DNA of 64,000 nucleotides from Pararhodonellum marinum (GTDB taxonomy: Bacteria > Bacteroidota > Bacteroidia > Cytophagales > Cyclobacteriaceae): assembly GCF_015354735.1 (NCBI RefSeq), contig NZ_JACEFJ010000010.1, forward strand, positions 152,543 through 216,542, in the 5' to 3' direction. Numbering within the stretch: position 1 is the stretch's first letter; every line of letters begins with the position of its first letter. This document shows, piece after piece, positions 17,511 to 25,254 of the stretch. A model generated the notes under the pieces. The model was not told the DNA's origin. It made no database searches and was given only the letters and a program-made list of their open reading frames with translations. Both the position numbers and the translations under genes were made by a program.

Positions 17511-17871
17511 GCCGAAGGCTTATACTTCACTGAGAAAGGGGGTAACTTACGAAAAAAAAAATCTTGATACGATTCCCAAAAACCCACAGAGCCTGTCCCA
17601 AAAATCGGGAGGTAAAACTCCAAGTCTAGAGTCAGGTACCTATTTGTGGGCAAAATCATTCTCAATTACAATTCCCTACAATTTAACCTTCCGTGGATCA
17701 AGGTAGGCATTTATCATAGTTCAAATTATCTCATTTACCACCAGATAAACATGTATAGTGGTTAATCTCTCATGGCCAATCTCTGGTGATTGATACATAA
17801 TATTATTAAATTCATGTTGTTTTTGATGCTGGTTTAAAGCTGGAGAGTCAAAATTTTAAACAATTATTACA

Positions 17872-17970
17872 ATGAAAGTACTTAAATGGTTTATAGGTAT
17901 AACACTTTTGGTACTGGGAATTTCGGCTATTTTGCTTTATACGAAATGCCGGGTTAAAAGGTCTAATTAA
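17872..17970 (+). CDS. Short ORF with a single membrane segment, possibly a leader relic
   Basis: A 32-codon frame MKVLKWFIGITLLVLGISAI followed by LLYTKCRVKRSN. It resembles a signal anchor with a basic tail. It may be a small membrane protein or the leftover N-terminus of a deleted gene, since the tail of a PQQ dehydrogenase lies about 100 bases downstream. The remaining gap sequence (17221-17417, 17520-17870, 18203-18464) shows nothing recognisable. Confidence 0.35.
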   Translation: MKVLKWFIGITLLVLGISAILLYTKCRVKRSN

Positions 17971-18026
17971 AGTGCATTATTGGTGATTACGTGGTGTTTT
18001 CCAATTGTAAATTGGTATTGATAGAA

Positions 18027-18049
18027 GGGTGTAGTTGCAAACTACACCC
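18027..18049. repeat. Short palindromic repeat, copy 2 (perfect)
   Basis: GGGTGTAGTT-GCA-AACTACACCC has perfect 10-bp arms around a 3-base loop. It matches the imperfect copy at 16457-16475. It lies 15 bases before the PQQ dehydrogenase fragment, while copy 1 lies just after the intact gene, so it may mark the recombination or deletion point. Confidence 0.7.
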
Positions 18050-18064
18050 ACATCCAGCTAGAGT

Positions 18065-18202
18065 ATGAATAAGGTTTCAAGTGGTGTATGGAACAGGATC
18101 AAAAGGGCAGAATTTCCAATAGCTTCATTTGGTGTAGATGAAAAAAACGAGATGTACATTTGCGGATTTGATGGGAGAATTTACAGGTTTGTGTTTGAGT
18201 AA
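18065..18202 (+). pseudogene. C-terminal fragment of a PQQ-type sugar dehydrogenase
   Basis: A 45-codon frame whose last 32 residues (RAEFPIASFGVDEKNEMYIC then GFDGRIYRFVFE) match the end of the intact dehydrogenase at 15198-16418 (RANFPVSSFGVDQSNELYLC then GFDGNIYKFGFE). The rest of the propeller is missing. The differences show that it is an old paralogue, not a fresh duplicate. Confidence 0.8.
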
Positions 18203-18464
18203 GTACACTTTTTTTAAACCTAAAAAACCAGCATTTTAAATTTGCAGAGGTACCAGTGAGGTCAACTCGGCAGAATTAGTCACATTAAATGACAATTTTT
18301 CAGTTTTCAGTGAAATGAATTCGTAAAAACAGCCCGTTCTACCCAATGTAACATTTGTTACTGTAATCACCATTTTTTGAAAGTATTTTTAAAATATACA
18401 AAATCAAGACCACTCCCGGTCTCGATATAGTTTGCCTGACAATTCAACCCAAAATTAAATCCAC

Positions 18465-19721
18465 ATGAAATCACAGTTCAAAGTATTAATAATAGGTGGG
18501 GGTACAGCAGGGATAATGACAGCTGCCCAACTTTTGAAAAAAAACAAAAATTTGGACATTGCCATTATAGATCCCTCTGACAAGCATTATTATCAACCGG
18601 CCTGGACTTTGGTTGGTGCTGGGACCTATGATTTCAAAAAAACCGCAAGGCCATTAAAGGACCTTATTCCAAAAGGGGCCATTTGGATCAAGGATTTTGC
18701 GACAGGATTTAAGTCAGATGAAAACAAAGTGACTACAAAAAATCACGGAGACATCAGTTATGAATACCTGGTGGTGGCCCCAGGCTTGGTGATGGAGCTT
18801 GACCAGATTGAGGGATTGAAGGAATCGTTGGGTAATGATTCAGTGTGCAGCATTTATACCGATCCGGAGCATACTTGGAAGCTACTCAAAAATTTCAAAG
18901 GCAAAAATGCAATTTTCACACAGCCCACCACTCCAATCAAATGTGGAGGAGCTCCACAAAAGATTGCCTATTTGGCTGCAGATCTGTTTAAGAAAAAGAA
19001 GTTTGATGCCAATGTTGTCTTTGCCACTCCCGGTTCCGTGCTTTTTGGGGTGAAAGAAATTCGGGAAACACTTGAGAAGGTGGTGGAACGCTACGGCATA
19101 TTTTTCAAACCTTTTTATGCCCCGATTAAAATTGATCCGGAAAAAAAGATCGTCACTTTTAAATATGTGGGAGAAAATCTAACAAAGAGCCAAGAAAATC
19201 AATCAAAAGAAATCGGGGAAAAGATTTCTGAGGACGGACTGGTGGAAATGCCCTATGATTTGCTTCACCTTGCTCCTCCTCAAGCTGCACCCAAGTTTAT
19301 CAAAGAATCGGATTTGGTCAATGATGCTGGATGGTTGGACGTTGACATAAATTCCTTGCAGCACAAAAAATACAGCAATATTTTTGGGTTGGGAGATGTA
19401 GCAGGCCTGCCTACCGCCAAAACAGGGGCAGCCATCAGAAAGCAAGTGCCAGTGGTGGTGGAAAATCTATTATTCCTTATGAACAACAAGATAGCTTTGG
19501 ATAAATCCTACAAGGGGTATTCTTCTTGCCCGCTCTTAACAGGTTATGGCAAAATGGTTTTGGCTGAATTTGATTATGAAGGTAATTTTATCCCTGATCC
19601 AAAATTAAAACAGATGTTGGTTTTCAATAGTGACAAGGAACATTGGAGGCTTTGGATGCTAAAGAAATATGGGCTTCCTTACCTGTATTGGAACAAAATG
19701 ATGAAGGGGTCGATGGTATAA
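18465..19721 (+). CDS. Sulfide:quinone oxidoreductase-type flavoprotein
   Basis: A 418-residue FAD enzyme that in its family passes electrons from sulfide to the quinone pool. The FAD motif is VLIIGGGTAGIMTAAQLL. KHYYQPAWTLVGAG and TPIKCGGAPQKIAYL are hallmarks of the SQR type related to the mitochondrial enzymes, the Cys in IKCGG being one redox Cys. NIFGLGDVAGLPTAKTGAAI is the second FAD contact. The C-terminal LYWNKMMKG may form the membrane-associated tail. A weak -7-like TATAGTTTG lies around 18426-18434. Sulfatase neighbours release sulfate rather than sulfide, so a direct link is not implied. Confidence 0.85.
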   Translation: MKSQFKVLIIGGGTAGIMTAAQLLKKNKNLDIAIIDPSDKHYYQPAWTLVGAGTYDFKKTARPLKDLIPKGAIWIKDFATGFKSDENKVTTKNHGDISYEYLVVAPGLVMELDQIEGLKESLGNDSVCSIYTDPEHTWKLLKNFKGKNAIFTQPTTPIKCGGAPQKIAYLAADLFKKKKFDANVVFATPGSVLFGVKEIRETLEKVVERYGIFFKPFYAPIKIDPEKKIVTFKYVGENLTKSQENQSKEIGEKISEDGLVEMPYDLLHLAPPQAAPKFIKESDLVNDAGWLDVDINSLQHKKYSNIFGLGDVAGLPTAKTGAAIRKQVPVVVENLLFLMNNKIALDKSYKGYSSCPLLTGYGKMVLAEFDYEGNFIPDPKLKQMLVFNSDKEHWRLWMLKKYGLPYLYWNKMMKGSMV

Positions 19722-19905
19722 GAGTTGCTCCTTTCTGAAATTTTATTAATTTTCCAATAAATTTACCATTGATATTTGCCTCTTTAACCCCCTTTGTCTA
19801 TATAATATTCAGTTTGATGATGCCTATTGGTCAATGGCTTCGGCTTTCATTTTATAGGGCAGAACCAGGTCATATGATAAAAACCATAAACCCTGTAGTA
19901 GAGAA

Positions 19906-21333
19906 TCAGGCACCTTTTTCAGCCAAATGCTGATCAAGGATTGCACGGATATTTCCGGAAGGTCTATCCGCAGAGGGATCAATGATTTTTCCCGCTTGAT
20001 CCAGCAGTATAAATCTTGGTATAGAATTGACCATAAAATGTTGGTTGAGTTCAGACTTCCAACCATTTTCAGCAAACCACTGAAGGCCTTCCATGTTTTT
20101 GGCTTTGACCATCTTTTCCCATGGTGCTCTTGTATCATCGATCGATACCGTTAAAAATGCCACGGGTTCATCTTTGAATTCCTCTTTCAATTTATCCCAA
20201 TAGGGATGTTCAGCGATGCATGGCTTACACCATGTCGCCCAAATATCAATATAAACCAGGTTACCCTTCAGATCACTCAGTTTCACTTCCTCACCCTCAA
20301 CGTTGGTGAAGGTAAAATCGGGAACATCTTTTCCGGGACTGATGGGTTCCCATTTAGCCTTTAATTTATTAAGTTTTTCAGCATATTTTGGAGTCTCATT
20401 TTCTTTCATGAATTTTTCATAAGATGCTTTAACATGCACAGGTCCCCGATAATCCAAATTGGATTTAATGGCGGTAAAATAAAAATGATCTTTCACAGTT
20501 TTATCTTTCAACAATGAGTCCATGGCAAGCATCCCCGCTTTTTCATAGGCATTTTCACCTGAGGCAAATGAACTGTCCCTTTCCAAGATTTCACCAGCAA
20601 GATTTGAAACTCGTATATCGATGAGCGTGGTGTAGCTCCATACATTGAGCAGGTGATTTTGGTCTAGGGGAATGGCATTCAATTTAGCGTTTACTTGGTC
20701 CATAGGAAAATCTATGGAATCCTGTGGCTTTTTGGTAATGGATGCTTGATACATGGGATACTGATAATCATAAACGAGGGGTGCATAGGTGAAATAAGCT
20801 TCTTCTTTGGCGACAAAATCAGGATCAAGATTTTCCTGCTTGCTGTATTCCACAAATTTGACTCTTGATCGTGTAAATAGGCTGTCCTTAATTTGGAGGT
20901 ACTCCTCTTTTGGTTTTTCCATCAACTCCATCGGATAGGTCAATCCGATTTCAGTCTCGGTTTTGGCCTTTTCAAATAGGTACCTGATTTCTTTCTCATG
21001 ATCTCCATTGACCTCAAAAGTGCCCGATAGATCTTTGGCATCTGCGGAAACATAAATACTGTCTCCTGGGCTTAAGTAGAGGTTCAAGTAGGTTCGCCCT
21101 GAATATAAAGAGTAGCTAGAAGGTTCATCCCCTTCAAATACCAGTTTAAAATTACCATCCTCATCCACTTTACTATTTGCAATATCTCCTTCCTGAAATA
21201 ATGTGATTTCCTGTTCATCAAGATTGGTTATTTTCCCTGATATGATGATAGTTGGATCCTGAGGTTCTGATTTTTGGGCACAGCTGTACGACAAAATCAA
21301 AATTATCAAAGAGAAATTGAGGAGCTTTTTCAA
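19906..21333 (-). CDS. TlpA-like thioredoxin lipoprotein with DUF4369-type N-terminus
   Basis: A 475-residue periplasmic thiol-disulfide protein. The leader MKKLLNFSLIILILSYSC carries a lipobox. Residues ~28-110 form a beta-rich DUF4369-like domain (ISGKITNLDEQEITLFQEGD), a helical middle region follows, and the thioredoxin domain starts near residue 340 with YIDIWATWCKPCIAEHPYW, the WCxPC redox site. Such proteins reduce or oxidise exported proteins or cytochrome c thiols. A tail fragment of a close paralogue is at 17418-17510. It is transcribed toward the SQR gene (convergent). Confidence 0.88.
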   Translation of the reverse strand: MKKLLNFSLIILILSYSCAQKSEPQDPTIIISGKITNLDEQEITLFQEGDIANSKVDEDGNFKLVFEGDEPSSYSLYSGRTYLNLYLSPGDSIYVSADAKDLSGTFEVNGDHEKEIRYLFEKAKTETEIGLTYPMELMEKPKEEYLQIKDSLFTRSRVKFVEYSKQENLDPDFVAKEEAYFTYAPLVYDYQYPMYQASITKKPQDSIDFPMDQVNAKLNAIPLDQNHLLNVWSYTTLIDIRVSNLAGEILERDSSFASGENAYEKAGMLAMDSLLKDKTVKDHFYFTAIKSNLDYRGPVHVKASYEKFMKENETPKYAEKLNKLKAKWEPISPGKDVPDFTFTNVEGEEVKLSDLKGNLVYIDIWATWCKPCIAEHPYWDKLKEEFKDEPVAFLTVSIDDTRAPWEKMVKAKNMEGLQWFAENGWKSELNQHFMVNSIPRFILLDQAGKIIDPSADRPSGNIRAILDQHLAEKGA

Positions 21334-21482
21334 AATAGGTTGGATTTAAGCATTTTATGGATTAATTCAGGACAGATGGTCTATTACCCGTTAGACTTTG
21401 TCAATTCTAAATTTATTACTAACCTTTTAAAATTAAAAGTTAAAAAACAATAAAAATCTTTTTTAGAACAATCCACTTTATA

Positions 21483-21830
21483 TCAATCAACATTATGGAT
21501 TTCAGGTGCATTCATACCGATTGGGTACTCACTGCGTACCGAATCTCCTAAGGTAAAAGCATACGCTGTGCGTATACAATGTGAAAGTTTGCGGTCACTC
21601 CAACCTTTTCCGTAGCGGTCGGCTAGTTTGACTGATAATTTTTTGACTACCTCTTTACCATATTCTGCCCTTTTGTTATACAACACTTCTTCTTTGATTC
21701 GCTTGCCGATATTCCAATGCATAAGACAAACCTCAGCATGGGCTGTTGTTGACAAAAGGCTGCGTTTACCCTCTATAATTTGGCAAACATCACAGAATAA
21801 TTTGGGGGCATTTTTTTCTACATCTTCCAT
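21483..21830 (-). pseudogene. Truncated DUF1016 (YhcG-like) N-terminal domain
   Basis: 115 residues matching the N-terminal DUF1016 domain: AEVCLMHWNIGKRIKEEVL, AEYGKEVVKKLSVKLADRYG and KGWSDRKLSHCIRTAYAF. Full-length family members (~330-380 residues) carry a PD-(D/E)xK nuclease domain afterwards; here the frame ends after GMNAPEIHNVD. It is therefore a truncated gene. The 21831-22138 gap upstream contains a possible further relic on the - strand (DIEEILEELTEEWIETAKLK, about 21920-22002) of unknown family. Confidence 0.7.
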
Positions 21831-22138
21831 CGCTAACTATTTAATTTCCTGGAACTTGCTTCTTATGGTAGTTGACATATTTTGAAACAAAATTAAGCCA
21901 TACGAAATCTTCCTTTCTACCGAAGAATAGACCTTCCTTTTAGTTTAGCTGTTTCAATCCACTCTTCAGTTAGCTCTTCAAGTATTTCCTCAATATCCAA
22001 CTAATCCCATAAAATGTCAATCCTTCTAAATACCCATTAGAGACAAAAAACGCACTGACCACCAATTAACTTCCCCCTCCACCTTGCCTTCCTCCCCATT
22101 TTTTCCCATTTTAAGCAAAACAAAAAAAACACCAACCC

Positions 22139-23797
22139 ATGACCTTCAAAAAACACCTCTCACTTTTCACCATCCTCTTACTCTTTTTATCCCAAACCAC
22201 CTTTTCCCAATCCCTAGACAAACCCAATATCCTTTGGATTTCCGTGGAAGATATCAGCCCTATGTTGGAAGTTTACGGGGATCAAAGCATCAAAACACCT
22301 AACATAGACCGTTTGGCCAATGAGGGGATTACTTATACCCATGCCTACTCCACGGTTGGGGTTTGTGCCCCAAGCCGTAGCAGCATCATTACTGGGATGT
22401 ATCCCGTAAGTATCGGTTCACACAACATGCGGACAGGGCCCCACTACGCCTTCCGGGAACCTGAAAACGAAACCTACAAAGATTACTATGCCCAAAAGGA
22501 CATCAAAGGAAGAAATGTGCCTGAATATGCTACGGTTCCTCCGCCCTTTGTCAAATGCTTTACCGAATACCTGAGGGCAGTAGGCTATTACACTTCCAAC
22601 AATGCCAAAACAGATTATCAGTTCAATTCCCCCATCACTGCCTGGGATGAAATCGGAAGGGAAGCCACCTATAAAAATCGGGCAGCAGGACAACCTTTCT
22701 TTGCCGTGTTCAACCACGAAATCACCCATGAGTCCAGGATTTTTATGAAAAAGGAGGATCCCATGTTGGCAGACAAAAGCAAGGTCATAATTCCCAAATA
22801 CTTCCCCGAACTGCCCGTGGTCAGACAGGATGTGGGCAGGGCTTATTCCAATATCATGGAATTGGACAAACAGGTAGGTGATATGTTAAGGTCTTTGGAA
22901 GAGGAGGGGTTGTTGGACAAGACCATCATTTTCTTTTGGTCAGACCATGGAGGGCCACTGCTGAGACAAAAAAGGGCAGTGGGCAATTCCGGTCTGCATG
23001 TCCCTCTGATAGTGAGAATGCCCAATGGTGAGATGGGTGGCAGTAAAATCGATGACCTAGTTTCTTTGATGGACCTTGGGCCAACGGTGATGTCCTTAGC
23101 AGGAGTAGAACCACCGGATTATATGCATGGCAGGGCTTTTTTGGGACCTCACAAAACCAAAACCCCGAATCAATATGCCTTTGGCTCGGCAGATAGGTTT
23201 GATGAAGCCGTGGATATGAGCAGATCGGTGATCGATGGGCGGTATGTGTATATTAGGAATTTCAGGCCAGAACTACCTTTGATTTACAGGAACGCCTACA
23301 GAGAACAGATTGACATGACCAGAGCCATGATAGAAATGGATCAAAAAGGAGAACTGACAGGGGGTGCGGCTTATATATTCATGAAAACCAAACCTGTGGA
23401 GGAATTGTATGACCTCCAAGATGATCCAGATGAAATAAATAACCTAGCGGATTCCCCTGAGCACCAAGCCAAATTGAAGGAACTCAGAAATGCCCTGTCT
23501 GCCTGGCAACTGGAAATCGGTGATTTGGGTTTTGTTCCCGAGTATGACCTGGTCAATATGATGTGGCCTGGAATGGTGCAGCCCGAAACTGCCCCGGTCA
23601 AGTTTGAAACTTCCGGTAATCAGCTTAAGCTGAGCTCAGAAACTGAGGGTGCCAGCATTGCCTATCAGATAGGAGAGGAGATTGGGGGGAAACATTGGCA
23701 CCTATACCATCAACCCATTCCTACAGGAAAAAAAGTGGCTGCAAGGGCAGTGAGAATCGGTTACAAGACATCTTCCATCAGCCAATTTGAAAACTAG
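22139..23797 (+). CDS. Sulfatase (VCAPSR type)
   Basis: A 552-residue exported sulfatase. The Sec signal ends near TTFSQS. NILWISVEDISPMLEVYGD carries the first metal ligands with Glu in place of one Asp, as in sulfamidase-like members. The maturation motif is VCAPSRSSIITGMYP, and FFWSDHGGPLLRQKRAVGNS gives the later D-H metal ligands and the basic residue. A C-terminal beta segment (SGNQLKLSSETEGASIAYQI onward) resembles a chitobiase/FN3-type add-on. It ends eight bases from the convergent membrane-protein gene. Confidence 0.9.
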   Translation: MTFKKHLSLFTILLLFLSQTTFSQSLDKPNILWISVEDISPMLEVYGDQSIKTPNIDRLANEGITYTHAYSTVGVCAPSRSSIITGMYPVSIGSHNMRTGPHYAFREPENETYKDYYAQKDIKGRNVPEYATVPPPFVKCFTEYLRAVGYYTSNNAKTDYQFNSPITAWDEIGREATYKNRAAGQPFFAVFNHEITHESRIFMKKEDPMLADKSKVIIPKYFPELPVVRQDVGRAYSNIMELDKQVGDMLRSLEEEGLLDKTIIFFWSDHGGPLLRQKRAVGNSGLHVPLIVRMPNGEMGGSKIDDLVSLMDLGPTVMSLAGVEPPDYMHGRAFLGPHKTKTPNQYAFGSADRFDEAVDMSRSVIDGRYVYIRNFRPELPLIYRNAYREQIDMTRAMIEMDQKGELTGGAAYIFMKTKPVEELYDLQDDPDEINNLADSPEHQAKLKELRNALSAWQLEIGDLGFVPEYDLVNMMWPGMVQPETAPVKFETSGNQLKLSSETEGASIAYQIGEEIGGKHWHLYHQPIPTGKKVAARAVRIGYKTSSISQFEN

Positions 23798-23804
23798 TGG
23801 TTAA

Positions 23805-25079
23805 CTATTCTTTCATAAATGGTATCGTTCCGAGACTATAGGCCGGTGTACTTGTATTGACCTTAACTTCCAAGTAATGCCGACCAGACGCTAAGTCACC
23901 AACATCTACAAAAGTAATCAGGCCTTTTCTGTTTTCGGTTTGATGGAAATAAAAAAGCCAATCTGGGTTTACCAATTCCTCACCATCCAGAAATATGGCA
24001 TACACTTTATTCATGCAGTTGAGCTTATTTTGATCCGCTTGATCATTGGAGTCCTTGAGTTCATCGGGTTTCAATCCACACACCTCCATCATTTTCTTTT
24101 CGAAGACCAGTTGGTGTTTCAATCGCAGCTCTAAAAAACGTCCTGAAACAATCGGTGAAGGGGTTTCCAATATATAAGAAGACCAAATTTGATTCCTGTC
24201 TTCAAAATGGCCACTGAATAGTGTCATGCCAGCCGACCGGGAATAAAACTTAATAAAACTGAATGCGCTTTCGTCTTGAGCTTGTTGCAGCCTATGTTGC
24301 CCCAAGAATGAAAAGGCAATAAAAAGAACAAAAAAGCCAATGAGGTATCCTTTCCTCAAATTGCTGGCAAAAACATAATAAATGGATCGGTAGAATCTGG
24401 AAAAGGTGACCCAGCCCAGAAAGCGGTGAATGGGATAGTAGATTTTCGCTATCCACTTGTTTTTGCGGTAAATCCCCAAGCCTATAAAATCAACGACCAA
24501 TACCATAAATATTGAAATCAGAAACAAATCTATGTTAAGGTTCATCCATTGAGCCATGGAAAACCCGAAGCTTTGCAACAGGCAGGCCACTACAAACAAA
24601 AAAGCGACAAAAAGGGTGACACTAGCCATCACCCCAAGGATCAGCATGATTAGGAAAAAACAAGTGGCAAAAATCGAACTGCATATTTTTTCCAGATTTA
24701 TGATCTGGTTTTCCAAACTGGGAAGGGACTTTATTTTATTTTCAAATTGGGGTTGGTATCCCAGTTTTTCGGTCTGAATGCCTTTTGGAAAAGTGTAGGT
24801 CAGCCCGATAAGCCCCACCCATACACTGCGCAAAAAAAGGTGAACCAACAAGCCGAGAATCAAGACATACACCACTTGTTCCAGCCCGGTGAATACCCCA
24901 AACAAATTACCTGAAAGTGCCTCAGCACGCATAAAATTAGAGAGGGATCTGATTTTTTCAGGCAATTGGAGCAACCCAATCAATACCAAACCTGAAAGCA
25001 ATATTTCGGGCTCCCAAGAATTCTGTTGAACTCTTTTCAGCCATTTGGGTATCGTTTTTTTGGTAGGGATAGGTTCCAT
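23805..25079 (-). CDS. Multi-pass membrane protein of unknown function
   Basis: 424 residues, no family recognised. Hydrophobic segments lie near residues 25-42, 65-90, 130-165, 180-205 and 240-262 (YLIGFFVLFIAFSFLGQH), followed by a ~160-residue C-terminal domain that contains GRFLELRLKHQLVFEKKMME and ends with HYLEVKVNTSTPAYSLGTIP. The gene is divergent from the TonB-plug/MG2 gene, with about 175 bases between starts. Confidence 0.55.
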   Translation of the reverse strand: MEPIPTKKTIPKWLKRVQQNSWEPEILLSGLVLIGLLQLPEKIRSLSNFMRAEALSGNLFGVFTGLEQVVYVLILGLLVHLFLRSVWVGLIGLTYTFPKGIQTEKLGYQPQFENKIKSLPSLENQIINLEKICSSIFATCFFLIMLILGVMASVTLFVAFLFVVACLLQSFGFSMAQWMNLNIDLFLISIFMVLVVDFIGLGIYRKNKWIAKIYYPIHRFLGWVTFSRFYRSIYYVFASNLRKGYLIGFFVLFIAFSFLGQHRLQQAQDESAFSFIKFYSRSAGMTLFSGHFEDRNQIWSSYILETPSPIVSGRFLELRLKHQLVFEKKMMEVCGLKPDELKDSNDQADQNKLNCMNKVYAIFLDGEELVNPDWLFYFHQTENRKGLITFVDVGDLASGRHYLEVKVNTSTPAYSLGTIPFMKE

Positions 25080-25254
25080 ATGCGATAAGTACCAATGCTA
25101 TTTATCGAACAATTTAATTATTCCAAACAAATTCCAAGAATTTATAGAGAATCAATTTTTCGGTCTTTTGCTAAAAATGGAAGCATTAAACTATTCTGGC
25201 TATAAATACTGTTATTATGGTAGCATTAGATACTTAAAGTCCAAATCAAAACCC

